NCBI GenBank assembly: GCA_027621505.1 | Contig: JAQCBK010000010.1 | Location: 1-41,253 of the forward strand | Source of the DNA: Bacteroidota bacterium | Lineage (GTDB): Bacteria; Bacteroidota; Bacteroidia; Flavobacteriales; Flavobacteriaceae | DNA: 41,253 nucleotides | Direction of reading: 5' to 3' | Part shown: positions 25,406-35,483 of the stretch, piece by piece | Layout: the number at the start of each line of letters is the position of its first letter | How positions within the stretch are numbered: position 1 is the first letter of the stretch | Notes under the pieces: generated by a model | What the model saw: the letters and a program-made list of their open reading frames with translations, nothing else | Told to the model about the DNA's origin: nothing | Database searches by the model: none | Program-made: the position numbers and the translations under genes

Positions 25406-26657
25406 CCGTCTCCAAAAGGGCTTGAGAAATTCTCTTATAGGTACCGTTCTCTAATTTCTCCCTAATGCTGGCAAAGGCTTGGATGGTTTCATCGACATCT
25501 TCAAGGGTGTGAGAAGCCGTTGGGATCAATCGCAATAAGATCAACCCTTTAGGGATAACTGGATACACCACTATCGAACAGAAAATACCGTGGTTTTCCC
25601 TCAGGTCTTTGACCAATGCCATAGCTTCTGGAATGCTCCCCTTCAAATAAACTGGGGTAACACAGCTTTGGGTTTTGCCAATGTCAAAACCGTTGGCTTT
25701 TAGTCCGTTTTGTAGGGCATTGACATTTTCCCAGAGTTTGTTTTTGAACTCGGGCTGATTGCGAAGCATGTCCAGTCTTTTTAACGCCCCTTTGACCAAT
25801 TGCATCTGAAGGGACTTTGCAAACATCTGCGAACGCATATTGTATCGTAAATAGTCTATGATCTCTTTATCGGCGGCAATAAATGCACCAGTAGAGGCCA
25901 TGGACTTGGCAAAAGTGGCAAAATAAACGTCGATATCGTCCTGAACGCCCTGCTCAACACCCGCTCCAGCGCCATGCTTACCCAAAGTCCCGAAACCGTG
26001 GGCGTCATCTACCAAAAATCGGAATTTATATTTGCTTTTGAGGGCGGCAATTTCTTTTAACTTGCCCTGCTCGCCTCGCATACCGAAAACCCCTTCGGAG
26101 ATCACCAAAATACCTCCTCCGCTTAACTCGGCCACCCTCTGTGCTCTTTGAAGGTTTTTTTCCAAGCTTTCAACATCATTGTGTTTATAGGTAAATCGCT
26201 TGCCCAAATGCAGGCGAACCCCGTCCACAATACAGGCATGCGCATCGACATCATATACGATCACATCGTCCTTTCCCACCAAAGTATCTATCGTGGAAAG
26301 GATGCCCTGATAACCAAAATTGAGTAAATAGGCCGACTCTTTGTTGACAAATTCGGCCAATTCTCTTTCCAACTGCTCGTGAAGGTCGGTATGACCCGAC
26401 ATCATTCTGGCCCCCATGGGGTAGGCAGAACCGTATTCTGCGGCTGCTTCGGCATCTACCTTTCTCACCTCTGGGTGATTGGCAAGACCGAGGTAGTCGT
26501 TCACACTCCAGGTGATGACTTCCTTCCCCATAAAATACATGCGGTTGCTAATTGGTCCCTCTAACTTGGGAAACACAAAATAGCCTTCGGCATGTTTGGC
26601 CCATTTTCCAACAGGACCTTTGTTCTCATAGAGCCTATCAAATAAATCCTTCATCAT
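25398..26657 (-). CDS. PLP-dependent acyltransferase, probable cysteate fatty-acyltransferase (sulfonolipid synthesis)
   Basis: Alpha-oxoamine-synthase family (relatives: serine palmitoyltransferase, KBL, BioF), 419 residues. The start MKDLFDRLYENKGPVGKW, the FPKLEGPISNRM region, WSVNDYLGLANHPEV, YPMGARMMSGHT, the PLP-binding VDDAHGFGTLG (Asp, His) and TFAKSM (PLP lysine near residue 250) are visible. The N-terminal pattern matches the enzymes that condense cysteate with a fatty acyl thioester to make 3-ketocapnine in Bacteroidota, and the upstream neighbour is a cysteine-synthase-like enzyme. Cysteate specificity is inferred from sequence and context; serine or glycine as substrate remains possible. 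Confidence 0.75.
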   Translation of the reverse strand: MMKDLFDRLYENKGPVGKWAKHAEGYFVFPKLEGPISNRMYFMGKEVITWSVNDYLGLANHPEVRKVDAEAAAEYGSAYPMGARMMSGHTDLHEQLERELAEFVNKESAYLLNFGYQGILSTIDTLVGKDDVIVYDVDAHACIVDGVRLHLGKRFTYKHNDVESLEKNLQRAQRVAELSGGGILVISEGVFGMRGEQGKLKEIAALKSKYKFRFLVDDAHGFGTLGKHGAGAGVEQGVQDDIDVYFATFAKSMASTGAFIAADKEIIDYLRYNMRSQMFAKSLQMQLVKGALKRLDMLRNQPEFKNKLWENVNALQNGLKANGFDIGKTQSCVTPVYLKGSIPEAMALVKDLRENHGIFCSIVVYPVIPKGLILLRLIPTASHTLEDVDETIQAFASIREKLENGTYKRISQALLETVK

Positions 26658-26678
26658 TAAAACCCTCCCTTTTCATTG

Positions 26679-27734
26679 TTAAATGTATTCGATTTTATTA
26701 GGGGCTTCTTGGTTGGCGGTATCAAAAAATCCTTGATCGTTCATCCAATCGTCATTATATATTTTACTCATATAGCGGGAACCGTGATCGGGAAATATGA
26801 TAACGACCTGATGGTGTTTTTTGAATTTTCCTGAGGCGTTGAGTTGCTTTACTGCCTGCATGGCGGCACCGGAAGTATAGCCTACAAACAGGCCTTCTTT
26901 TCGGGTAACCTCACGCGCCGTGTGGGCACTGTCCTCGTCCGTAACCTTAATAAAGGTATCTATGGAATCAAAATCTGTTGCAGTGGGGATGAGGTTTTTA
27001 CCCAATCCCTCAATGCGATAGGGATATATTTCGTTGGTGTCCAGCTCACGGGTCTCGTGGTATTTTTTGAGAACCGACCCATAGGCGTCCACACCTATGA
27101 TTTCAATATCGGGGTTTTGCTCTTTGAGGTATTTGGCACAGCCAGATATGGTACCACCAGTTCCAGAACAGGCAACCAAATGGGTGATTTTTCCGCCCGT
27201 CTGGTCCCAGATCTCAGGACCCGTGGTTTTGTAATGGGCTTCAATGTTCAGATTATTGAAATACTGATTGATATAGACCGAATCTTTGATTTCGTTGTGA
27301 AGGGTTTTGGCCACTTGATAATAGGATCTAGAATCCTCAGCCGACACGTTCGCAGGACATACATAGACCTTGGCACCCATGGCGTGTAGCATATCGATTT
27401 TGTCTTTGGAGGACTTAGAACTTACGGCCAATATACACTCATAACCCTTGATCAAGGATACCATTGCCAAACTAAAACCAGTATTGCCAGAAGTGGTTTC
27501 AATAATCGTATCGCCTGGTTTAAGTATGCCTTGTTTTTCGGCTGCTTCTATTATGTGTAAAGCGATTCTGTCTTTATTGGAATGTCCAGGGTTATAAGCT
27601 TCGAATTTGGTGTAGAAGGACCCCTTATATCCTTCAACGATTTTCTCCAGGCGGATCAGTGGGGTATTTCCGATCAATGAGAGGATGTTTTTTTCAACCT
27701 TCAATCCGCTGTTGGTTTTATTTTTTTCCATCAT
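26679..27734 (-). CDS. Cysteine-synthase-fold PLP enzyme, probable cysteate synthase
   Basis: Fold-type-II PLP enzyme, 351 residues. [12 protein letters not shown], the PLP-lysine motif [11 protein letters not shown] (Lys54), the phosphate-cradle [23 protein letters not shown] and [13 protein letters not shown] are present. The NPGHSNKDR variant differs from the common NPGGSxKDR of cysteine and cystathionine synthases. It lies 21 bp upstream of the acyltransferase gene on the same strand, so it probably supplies that enzyme's amino acid (cysteate from O-phosphoserine or similar plus sulfite). It could instead be an ordinary cysteine or cystathionine synthase. Starts at one of two adjacent ATG codons. 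Confidence 0.75.
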   Translation of the reverse strand: MMEKNKTNSGLKVEKNILSLIGNTPLIRLEKIVEGYKGSFYTKFEAYNPGHSNKDRIALHIIEAAEKQGILKPGDTIIETTSGNTGFSLAMVSLIKGYECILAVSSKSSKDKIDMLHAMGAKVYVCPANVSAEDSRSYYQVAKTLHNEIKDSVYINQYFNNLNIEAHYKTTGPEIWDQTGGKITHLVACSGTGGTISGCAKYLKEQNPDIEIIGVDAYGSVLKKYHETRELDTNEIYPYRIEGLGKNLIPTATDFDSIDTFIKVTDEDSAHTAREVTRKEGLFVGYTSGAAMQAVKQLNASGKFKKHHQVVIIFPDHGSRYMSKIYNDDWMNDQGFFDTANQEAPNKIEYI

Positions 27735-27743
27735 CTAGCGTTG

Positions 27744-27751
27744 CAAAAATA
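27744..27751 (-). promoter_or_regulatory. Candidate -7 box of the cysteate synthase-like operon
   Basis: On the minus strand TATTTTTG fits TAnnTTTG and ends 9 bases before the start at 27734, in the 28-bp gap after the S9 peptidase gene. A very short leader is implied. Confidence 0.4.
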
Positions 27752-27762
27752 ACACTTTTTTT

Positions 27763-29919
27763 TTAAGACGATTTCTTCTCCAAGTCAATTATGAATGCAA
27801 ATTTTTTGGCCAACTCTTTCAGACTATCAAATCTACCAGACGCCCCACTGTGACCAGCTTTCATATTGGTGTCCAAAAACAATAGTTTTTGATCGGTTTT
27901 CATAGATCGCAATCGGGCCACCCATTTGGTGGGTTCAAAATATTGTACTTGAGAATCATGAAGACCAGAGGTAACCAGCAAATGAGGGTAATCTTGTGGC
28001 TTGACCTGATCATAAGGAGAATAAGAAAGCATATAATCGTAATAGGTTTTTTCGTTGGGATTGCCCCATTCGTCATACTCAGAGGTGGTCAGAGGTATGG
28101 TATCATCGAGCATGGTGGTCACTACGTCCACAAAAGGAACGTCTGCTATCACCCCGTGATACAGGTCTGGTGCCATGTTGATCACCGCACCCATCAACAG
28201 CCCCCCTGCCGAACCGCCATTGGCATACAAATGTTGGGCGGAAGTGTATTTTTTTTCAATCAAGAATCGAGAGCAATCAATAAAATCGTAAAATGTATTT
28301 TTCTTTTTTAGGAGTTTACCATCCTCATACCAATGTCTACCGAGGTATTCCCCTCCACGGATATGGGCGATGGCATAGACAAACCCACGATCCAATAAAC
28401 TCAAACGGCTGGAGGAAAAAGAGGGATCCACGGTGTGACCGTAAGATCCATAGGCATAAAGTAAAAGTGGGGTGGTCTCCTCCAAGGGGGTGTCTTTGTG
28501 ATACACCATAGATATGGGAATCCGTTCCCCATCCCTTGCATTGGCCCACAGTCTTTGAGATTTATAATTTTCGGGTTTAAAAGCTCCCCCCAAAACCTCT
28601 TGTGTCTTTAATACTTTCTTTTTTTTGACTTCCATATCAAATTCAATCACTGCGCTTGGGGTGGTCAAAGAATTGAAAACATAGCGCAGTTGTTTCGATT
28701 TAAATTCAGGATTATAGGAAATATAAAGGGTATAAGTTTCCTCCTCCAAAGGAATATAATAATCGGCAGTCTCGTCCCAACGAATCACCCGCAAACGGGA
28801 AAGCCCCTGCTCCCTTTCATTGACCACCATGAATTGATCGAACAGTTCAATATCTTCAATCAAAACCTCCTCCCTATGAGGCAAAAGTGGCTCCCAATGA
28901 TCGACAGTGGTCTTGTCAATTGGAGTGCGCATGATTTGGAAGTTTTTGGCCTTGTTATAATTGGTATGGAGGTAAAAATAATCGCCAAAATGTGCAATAT
29001 CGTACTCCAAATCGGGGGTTCTGGGCTGTATCACCCGAAAAGCAGCATGCGGCTGATCGGCCTTGATATAACGATACTCGGTGGTAGTGGTACTGTGTGA
29101 AGATATAAAAATGTATTCCTGGGATTTGGAGGAACTGGCATAAACAGAGTAGGTCTCATCTTCCTCCTCATACACCAACTCATCCATACCCTCTGGATTG
29201 TTAATGTTGTGTTTTAAAACCGCCTCAGAACGAAGGGTTTGTTCGTTTTTTCGATTGTAAAAAAGATGGGTATTGTCCCCAGCCCATACACTCCCACCAG
29301 TGGTATTCTCTATTTGGGTTTTTAATATTTTTCCGCTGTTGAGATCTTTGATCCTCAGGGTGTATTGTCTTCGCGAGACGGTATCTAGACCAAAAGCTAC
29401 TTTGGTATTGTCAGGACTTACAGAAATCCCAACCAATCTAAAATAGTCGTGACCCTCAGCCATGGCATTACAGTCAAACATGACTTCCTCTGGGGCTGTC
29501 AGTACTCCTTTTTTTCGACTATAGATCGGATAGTTTTTGCCTTCCTCAAAACGGGTGATGTACCAATAACCGTTGTAAAAGTAGGGTACAGAAGTGTCGT
29601 CTTCTTTGATCCTTCCCCGCATCTCCTTGTAAAGTTGCTTTTGCAACGGCTGGGTATGGGCGGTCATTTTTTGATAATAGTCGTTTTCCCGATCCAAATA
29701 ATCCAATACCTCAGTATTCTCCCGTTGATTGAGCCAGTAATAGGGATCCACTCGAATGTGATCGTGAATTTTATGTTGATATGGAATGGCCTCTACCAAA
29801 GGGGGGACAATTTGAGTACTCGACATGGTGTCTGGATTAGTTTTACAACCTGAGGCAAATGTAATGGTGAACGCGACTATAAAAAAACAACTTTGATGAA
29901 AATTTTTGAACTTAAACAT
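27763..29919 (-). CDS. S9 family peptidase (oligopeptidase B-like), lipoprotein
   Basis: Prolyl-oligopeptidase-fold serine peptidase, 718 residues: a beta-propeller domain (about 30-430) preceded by a hallmark PYQHKIHDHIRVDPYYWL, then an alpha/beta hydrolase domain with ANGGSAGGLLMGAVIN (catalytic serine), TSGLHDSQVQYFEP (aspartate) and MKAGHSGASGRF (histidine). Oligopeptidase B cleaves after basic residues of short peptides. The N-terminus has a lipoprotein signal (FIVAFTITFASGC, Cys25), so this enzyme is probably periplasmic and tethered. ATG 29919; divergent from prfB with 89 bp between them. Confidence 0.92.
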   Translation of the reverse strand: MFKFKNFHQSCFFIVAFTITFASGCKTNPDTMSSTQIVPPLVEAIPYQHKIHDHIRVDPYYWLNQRENTEVLDYLDRENDYYQKMTAHTQPLQKQLYKEMRGRIKEDDTSVPYFYNGYWYITRFEEGKNYPIYSRKKGVLTAPEEVMFDCNAMAEGHDYFRLVGISVSPDNTKVAFGLDTVSRRQYTLRIKDLNSGKILKTQIENTTGGSVWAGDNTHLFYNRKNEQTLRSEAVLKHNINNPEGMDELVYEEEDETYSVYASSSKSQEYIFISSHSTTTTEYRYIKADQPHAAFRVIQPRTPDLEYDIAHFGDYFYLHTNYNKAKNFQIMRTPIDKTTVDHWEPLLPHREEVLIEDIELFDQFMVVNEREQGLSRLRVIRWDETADYYIPLEEETYTLYISYNPEFKSKQLRYVFNSLTTPSAVIEFDMEVKKKKVLKTQEVLGGAFKPENYKSQRLWANARDGERIPISMVYHKDTPLEETTPLLLYAYGSYGHTVDPSFSSSRLSLLDRGFVYAIAHIRGGEYLGRHWYEDGKLLKKKNTFYDFIDCSRFLIEKKYTSAQHLYANGGSAGGLLMGAVINMAPDLYHGVIADVPFVDVVTTMLDDTIPLTTSEYDEWGNPNEKTYYDYMLSYSPYDQVKPQDYPHLLVTSGLHDSQVQYFEPTKWVARLRSMKTDQKLLFLDTNMKAGHSGASGRFDSLKELAKKFAFIIDLEKKSS

Positions 29920-30008
29920 ATATAGGTGATTTTGGGATTCAACTCTAAAAAAATGCTTTGAGTTGTCAATTTAATTTAAATTTACAGCTTTAATTCACAT
30001 ATTTAAAA

Positions 30009-31104
30009 ATGATTTCTACTGAAAAAGAAAAAAATCTTAAAGATCGCCTGGATGCGTTAAGGGGGTACCTTTGACGTTGATGCCAAAAAAATTGAAATCG
30101 CCAACTTAGAGGAAAAAACTTTGGCCCCTGATTTTTGGAATGACGCCCAAGAAGCCGAAAAATTGATGCGTGAGATCAGAAACCTTAAAAAATGGGTAGA
30201 GGATTATCAAAATGTCAAGCAAAAACAGGAGGACCTATCTGTGCTGTTGGAATTTCAACGAGATGGAGAAGTTACCGACGCTGAAATTGAAGACCACTTT
30301 ACTCAAACGCTTACTTTATTGGAAGGGATAGAGTTCAGAAATATGTTGTCCGAGGAGGGTGACGATTTGAGTGCGGTACTTCAAATCACTGCCGGTGCCG
30401 GAGGGACAGAAAGTTGTGATTGGGCTGCCATGCTGATGCGCATGTATCTGATGTGGGCAGAAAAAAACCAACTGCAAGTCAAAGAACTCAATCATCAGCC
30501 AGGAGAGGTTGCCGGGATCAAAACAGTCACCTTGGAAATTAATGGTGACTTTGCCTTTGGATGGCTCAAGGGAGAAAATGGAGTGCACCGACTGGTGCGG
30601 ATCTCCCCTTTCGATAGCAATGCCAAAAGGCATACCTCTTTTGCCTCTGTTTATGTATATCCCCTGGTTGACGATACCATCGAAATTGTGGTGAACCCTG
30701 CCGATATCACCTGGGAGACCATGCGCGCCAGTGGTGCAGGTGGACAAAATGTGAACAAGGTTGAAACCGCTGTGCGATTGCGTCACCACCCCACAGGAAT
30801 CATGATCGAAAATTCCGAGACCCGCTCCCAACTGGAAAATAAGAACAAAGCCATGCAACTGCTGAAATCGCAACTTTACGAAATCGAGCTGCAAAAAAAA
30901 TTGTCGGCAAGAAACGAGATTGAAGCTTCCAAAAAGAAAATCGAGTGGGGGTCACAAATCAGAAATTATGTGATGCACCCCTACAAAATGGTAAAAGACG
31001 TTAGAACCCAAACCGAGAGCAATGACGTAGAAGCTGTAATGAACGGTGGGATAGACGCTTTTTTGAAAAGTTATTTGATGCTGATGGGGCAAAAAGAAAA
31101 CTAA
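30009..31104 (+). CDS. prfB: Peptide chain release factor 2, with programmed +1 frameshift
   Basis: Reads UAA and UGA and releases the peptide. Zero frame 30009-30071 encodes 21 residues and stops at TGA 30072-30074; after a +1 shift, translation resumes at GAC 30073 and runs to 31104, giving 364 residues, the normal RF2 length. Seen in the main frame: the SPF stop-recognition tripeptide ([16 protein letters not shown]), the GGQ loop ([20 protein letters not shown]), and the C-terminal [14 protein letters not shown]. The frameshift site is listed separately. ATG at 30009 is directly in-frame. Followed 4 bp later by the HAD gene. Confidence 0.96.
30058..30075 (+). promoter_or_regulatory. RF2 autoregulatory frameshift site
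   Basis: AGGGGGTACCTTTGAC, almost identical to the classic prfB site: a Shine-Dalgarno-like AGGGGG, three bases, then CTT TGA C. Low RF2 lets the ribosome slip +1 on CTT and bypass the TGA. The internal SD is notable because ordinary genes here lack one. Confidence 0.92.
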
Positions 31105-31108
31105 GGAC

Positions 31109-31726
31109 ATGAAAAATATTAAAAACATCATTTTTGATTTGGGTGGGGTTTTGATCGACTGGAACCCAGAATACGTTTATTTGGAAGTATTCGAGGGAGA
31201 TAGAAAAAAAATGCAATGGTTTTTGGATGAGATCTGTACTATGGATTGGAACGAAAACCAAGATGCAGGCTACTCCCTACAACAAGCAACAGAAGATCGG
31301 GTTCAAATGTTTCCTCAATACGAGGAATGGATCCGAATGTACTATGGCCGATGGGAGGAAATGCTGGGTGGGGCTATTAAAGACACTGTTGTAATACTGA
31401 ATCGACTCCTCAAAAACCCCGACTACCGAGTTATTGCCCTGACCAATTGGAGTGCCGAGACTTTTCCCGTAGCATTGGAGCGATATGAATTCCTACACCG
31501 TTTTGAAGGAATTGTGGTCTCTGGAGCCGAAAAAATGCGAAAGCCCTTTCCTGAAATATACCAGTTGACATTGGATCGTTATGAATTCAAAGCAGAGGAT
31601 AGCCTCTTCATAGATGATAACAAAAGAAACGTGGAGGCCGCATCAAAAATGGGAATTACAACCATTCTTTTCAAAAGCCCCGATGATTTGAATGCGGAAC
31701 TTGAAAAAATCGGCATCAAACACTAA
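31109..31726 (+). CDS. HAD-superfamily hydrolase
   Basis: Probable phosphatase of the HAD subfamily IA type, 205 residues. Motif I is FDLGGVLIDWN (first Asp near residue 9; the second position of the usual DxD is a glycine, as in the FDxGGVL(I/V)D subgroup), motif II ALTNWSAE, motif III region KPFPEIYQ, and motif IV LFIDDNKRN. Substrate unknown. Starts 4 bp after prfB, and its stop overlaps the dnaB stop by 4 bp (convergent). Confidence 0.88.
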   Translation: MKNIKNIIFDLGGVLIDWNPEYVYLEVFEGDRKKMQWFLDEICTMDWNENQDAGYSLQQATEDRVQMFPQYEEWIRMYYGRWEEMLGGAIKDTVVILNRLLKNPDYRVIALTNWSAETFPVALERYEFLHRFEGIVVSGAEKMRKPFPEIYQLTLDRYEFKAEDSLFIDDNKRNVEAASKMGITTILFKSPDDLNAELEKIGIKH

Positions 31727-33252
31727 AATGGAGTTTCATCCTCATCGTCATTGGGCAGGTTAAAAGCATCATCGGGTCCAGGTAATCTGCCCCTACCAGT
31801 CCAGCCCTCATTTTCATTCATTTTAGATTCAAACTCAAAGGAAGAATTATTGGTTTGCAGGTCTTCAAATTTACCGAGCTGACCGATAAATTTCATACGC
31901 ATATTGTCCAACCCTCCATTACGGTGTTTGGCAACAATAAATTCGGCTTGCCCGACCGAGGAAGTATGTTCTTCATCATCCCACTCCTCAATACCATAAT
32001 ATTCAGGACGATAAATAAAAGATACAATATCGGCATCTTGCTCAATGGCACCGGATTCCCTGAGGTCGGACAGTTGGGGTCGTTTGGTTCCTCCTCTGGT
32101 TTCTACCGCTCTGGAAAGCTGAGATAATGCTATTATTGGAATGTCCAATTCTTTGGCCAAGGATTTGAGGTTTCGGGAGATGGTAGAAATTTCTTGCTCT
32201 CTGTTTCCAGCCTTACTGCTGCTTCCCGCAGTCATTAGCTGGAGGTAATCCACCACGATAAGCTTGATTTGATGCTGTGAAGCCAAACGACGGGCCTTGG
32301 CACGCAGATCAAAAATGGACAAAGCCGGGGTGTCATCAATGTATAATGGAGCTTTTTCCAAATCTGCGACCTTGACATTGAGTTGCTTCCATTCATGGCT
32401 GGCGAGTTTCCCAGTTCTTAATTTTTCAGAAGACAAACCCGTCTCGGCCGATATCAGTCGTGTGATCAATTGTACTGATGACATCTCCAGTGAAAAAAAG
32501 GCAACGGGGGTATTTTGGATCACTGCAATATTTCTGGCCATAGAAAGGGTCAAGGCGGTTTTTCCCATACCCGGACGGGCGGCAATAATGATCAAATCAC
32601 TGGGTTGCCATCCAGAAGTGAGTTCATCCAGTTTTTGAAAACCAGAGGCCACACCACTTAGTCCATCTTTATTGGCTATTTCTTCAATTTTTTTCTTGGC
32701 CAATAGGACCAAGTTCTGTGCTGTATCGGAAGATTTTTTAATGTTTCCTTGTGCTACATCATACAATTTGGATTCCGCCTCATCCAAAAGATCAAAAACA
32801 TCAATCGACTCCTTGTAGGAGGATTCAATGATCTCATTGGAAATTCGAATCAAACTTCTTTGAATGAATTTTTGGAGGATGATCCGAGCATGAAACTCAA
32901 TATGAGCCGACGAAGCCACTTTCTGGGTCAACTGAACAAGATAGAAGTCACCACCGATGCTGTCCAGTTTCCCGTTTTTACGTAAATCGGCCGAAACGGT
33001 TAATAGATCAATTGGCTGTGAACTTTGAAATAAATTGTAAATGGACTGATAGATGTGCTGATGCGCGGATTTATAAAATGCTTCGGGTGTGAGTAGGTCA
33101 ATGACTTCATCTACCCCTTTTTTATCGATCAACATCGCCCCTAAAACAGCCTCTTCAAGTTCAAGTGCCTGTGGTGGTAATTTGCCTTGCTGTAAGCTGA
33201 TTACGGTACCTGAGGATGTCTGATTGGTAGAAATTATTCTGCTTTTTTCCAT
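31723..33252 (-). CDS. dnaB: Replicative DNA helicase
   Basis: Hexameric 5'-3' helicase of the replication fork. 509 residues: the N-terminal DnaB domain (PPQALELEEAVLGAMLID, about 25-130), a linker, and the RecA-like domain with Walker A ARPGMGKTALTLSMARN (about residues 231-247), FSLEMSSVQL, VVDYLQLM and RESGAIEQDADIV. No intein is present. ATG 33252. A possible -7 box TAAATTTG lies at 33322-33329 (minus strand), implying a 60-70-base leader. Confidence 0.96.
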   Translation of the reverse strand: MEKSRIISTNQTSSGTVISLQQGKLPPQALELEEAVLGAMLIDKKGVDEVIDLLTPEAFYKSAHQHIYQSIYNLFQSSQPIDLLTVSADLRKNGKLDSIGGDFYLVQLTQKVASSAHIEFHARIILQKFIQRSLIRISNEIIESSYKESIDVFDLLDEAESKLYDVAQGNIKKSSDTAQNLVLLAKKKIEEIANKDGLSGVASGFQKLDELTSGWQPSDLIIIAARPGMGKTALTLSMARNIAVIQNTPVAFFSLEMSSVQLITRLISAETGLSSEKLRTGKLASHEWKQLNVKVADLEKAPLYIDDTPALSIFDLRAKARRLASQHQIKLIVVDYLQLMTAGSSSKAGNREQEISTISRNLKSLAKELDIPIIALSQLSRAVETRGGTKRPQLSDLRESGAIEQDADIVSFIYRPEYYGIEEWDDEEHTSSVGQAEFIVAKHRNGGLDNMRMKFIGQLGKFEDLQTNNSSFEFESKMNENEGWTGRGRLPGPDDAFNLPNDDEDETPF

Positions 33253-33379
33253 GGCGCTAATGTAAAAGGTTTAACCGTTTTGGCAGATCATTCTTGGGCT
33301 TAATTATCTTACAGCGGTGAACAAATTTATTGTTGATAAAAAAATAAACTTGTTAATAAGCCTAAAAAGTGAAACAATG

Positions 33380-34333
33380 TTACCCTTGGAAGGTTCCCAT
33401 CTTCGAAAATTTCTCCCTTCTGGATTGAATCAATTGGTCGCTGTTCAATTTATCAAGTTTTCTGAAGGCATCGATGAGCTCTTTTTCGACCGATTGAAAA
33501 ACTTGATCGCGATTGAAGTGGGCCCCACCCAGTGGTTCTTTGATGATTTTGTCAATCAATTTAGAGGCAAGCATATCTTTAGCGGTAAGTTTAAGGGCCT
33601 CTGCTGCGTCTTCTTTATGTTCCCAACTTCTCCATAAAATAGAAGAACAGGACTCAGGAGAAATGACGGAATACCAAGTATTTTCAAGCATATAAATCAA
33701 ATCGCCTACGCCAATACCCAAAGCACCACCCGAGGCTCCCTCGCCAATAATGGTTACAATAATGGGTGTTTTGATCGACAACATTTGAAAGATGTTATTG
33801 GCAATGGCTTGTCCTTGACCTCGCTCCTCAGCACTCAGACCTGGATAGGCGCCAGGGGTATCAATCAGAGTGACAATGGGGATGCCAAATTTTTCAGCAG
33901 TCTTCATCAATCTAAGGGCTTTTCTATAGCCCTCCGGCTTGGCCATTCCAAAGTTTCGATATTGTCTGGTTTTGGTATTGTAGCCCTTCTGAGTACCTAT
34001 AAACATAAAGGTTTGATCTTGTATTTTTCCCAGTCCCCCTACCATGGCCTTGTCATCACCAAAGTTTCTATCACCATGCAATTCCAGAAAGGTATCACCA
34101 CAAAGGGCATGAATATAATCCAATGCATAAGGTCTTGAAGGATGACGAGACATTTGTACCCTTTGCCAAGCGGTCAGATTCCCGTAGATTTCCTCTTTTG
34201 TAGTTTTTAATTTGTCTTCCAACAGTTTGCATGTCTCTGACACATCAACACTGCTTTCATCTCCAATAGCTTTGCACTTTTCAATTTGCTCTATAAGCTC
34301 TTTTACAGGAAGTTCAAATTCTAAATACTCCAT
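33380..34333 (-). CDS. accA: Acetyl-CoA carboxylase carboxyltransferase alpha subunit
   Basis: Half of the carboxyltransferase that makes malonyl-CoA. 317 residues; [71 protein letters not shown] and [14 protein letters not shown] are all family hallmarks. ATG 34333. A TAATTTTG box on the minus strand (34354-34361) sits 20 bases upstream. Confidence 0.97.
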   Translation of the reverse strand: MEYLEFELPVKELIEQIEKCKAIGDESSVDVSETCKLLEDKLKTTKEEIYGNLTAWQRVQMSRHPSRPYALDYIHALCGDTFLELHGDRNFGDDKAMVGGLGKIQDQTFMFIGTQKGYNTKTRQYRNFGMAKPEGYRKALRLMKTAEKFGIPIVTLIDTPGAYPGLSAEERGQGQAIANNIFQMLSIKTPIIVTIIGEGASGGALGIGVGDLIYMLENTWYSVISPESCSSILWRSWEHKEDAAEALKLTAKDMLASKLIDKIIKEPLGGAHFNRDQVFQSVEKELIDAFRKLDKLNSDQLIQSRREKFSKMGTFQG

Positions 34334-34353
34334 CGATTTTATTCTATTGTATA

Positions 34354-34361
34354 CAAAATTA
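34354..34361 (-). promoter_or_regulatory. Candidate -7 box of accA
   Basis: Minus-strand TAATTTTG fits TAnnTTTG, 20 bases before the accA start. The nearest TTTG upstream gives a 15-bp spacer, a little short. Confidence 0.35.
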
Positions 34362-34408
34362 AAAATATTAGTGGATCAAAAGATACATTTCAAAATTAAG
34401 TTGGTCCC

Positions 34409-35482
34409 TTAGCGTTTTGCCTGCCTGATCATAAAGAGAGCCAAAATCCCAAACATAAAGACGGGTAACCATGCACCCAATAATGGGGAAAAATTGGATT
34501 TGTTTACCATAACAGAGAAAATTTTGTCAAAAAAGATAAATAGGAATCCCAAGGATATACCAAAAGCCAAATTTACCCCCATTCCTCCTCTTCTTTTAAA
34601 AGATGAAACGGCCACTCCAATAAGCGTAAGAACAAAAGCTGAAAAAGGGAGGCTCCACCTTTTGTGTCGTACCAATAGATGGCTGTTGATCATAACTGAT
34701 CCTCCTTGACGCTCCTGTTCAATGAAATCATTTAACGGGCCAAATGTTAAGGTTTCTGCTTTATAATTGACAGGAGCCAAATCTTCGATTTTAAAATCGA
34801 AGAGGGTATCCAATCGGCTTTTGCGGTGGTAGAGTTCTTGATCCCCTTTGATGGTTCTTTTGATATAGGCAGATAAGCGAAATACACTGTCCTGATCCAC
34901 CCATCGAATACTGCTGGACTGGATCTTAAATGTCATTTGATTGTCCTCGAAATGCTCCAAGGTAAAGTTGTTGGCGCTTTTACGGATGGGATCATAGTTG
35001 CTGACAAAGATGAATTCATTGGGATTGATTTGCTTGTATAGGTTTTGGGTTTGACGCTCACTTTTTTTGTCAATGTGTTTGTAAATAAATTCATTAAAAC
35101 TAGAGTTGGATTTTGGTACAATGAACATTCCAGCAAGAAATGCAAACAATGCGATAAAACCAGCAGAAATAAGATAGGGCCTAAGAAACCTGGAAAAAGA
35201 GATCCCAGAACTCAATAGGGCAATGATCTCAGTATTGTTGGCCAATTTTGAAGTAAACCATATCACTGCTAAAAAAAGGAAAATAGGAAAGAGTAAATTT
35301 CCAAAATACCATGTAAAATCTAAATAGTAACTAATAATGGCGTCGGAAGGGACTTCGTTTTCTTTGAACTTATCAATTTTTTCGGCCATATCTACCATGA
35401 TACCGATGGGGATGAAAAGGAAGATCATCACTACAAAGGTGGACAGGTATTTTTTGATAATGTAGCGGTCAATAATTTTCAT
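34409..35482 (-). CDS. LptF/LptG-family permease (YjgP/YjgQ)
   Basis: Inner-membrane part of the LPS transport ABC complex. 357 residues: two N-terminal TM segments and a third (IIDRYIIKKYLSTFVVMIFLFIPIGIMVDM; LFPIFLFLAVIWFTSKLANNTEIIALLSSGISFSRFLRP), a periplasmic jellyroll-type region (about 120-265), then three C-terminal TM segments. The motif NTEIIALLSSG is typical. Whether this is LptF or LptG cannot be told here. One base after tgt, so co-transcribed with it. Confidence 0.9.
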   Translation of the reverse strand: MKIIDRYIIKKYLSTFVVMIFLFIPIGIMVDMAEKIDKFKENEVPSDAIISYYLDFTWYFGNLLFPIFLFLAVIWFTSKLANNTEIIALLSSGISFSRFLRPYLISAGFIALFAFLAGMFIVPKSNSSFNEFIYKHIDKKSERQTQNLYKQINPNEFIFVSNYDPIRKSANNFTLEHFEDNQMTFKIQSSSIRWVDQDSVFRLSAYIKRTIKGDQELYHRKSRLDTLFDFKIEDLAPVNYKAETLTFGPLNDFIEQERQGGSVMINSHLLVRHKRWSLPFSAFVLTLIGVAVSSFKRRGGMGVNLAFGISLGFLFIFFDKIFSVMVNKSNFSPLLGAWLPVFMFGILALFMIRQAKR

Positions 35483-35483
35483 A

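Noticed and set aside
30009-30074. Premature TGA in prfB as a pseudogene
   Set aside because: The context AGGGGG-3-CTTTGAC is the programmed RF2 frameshift; the downstream frame is intact.
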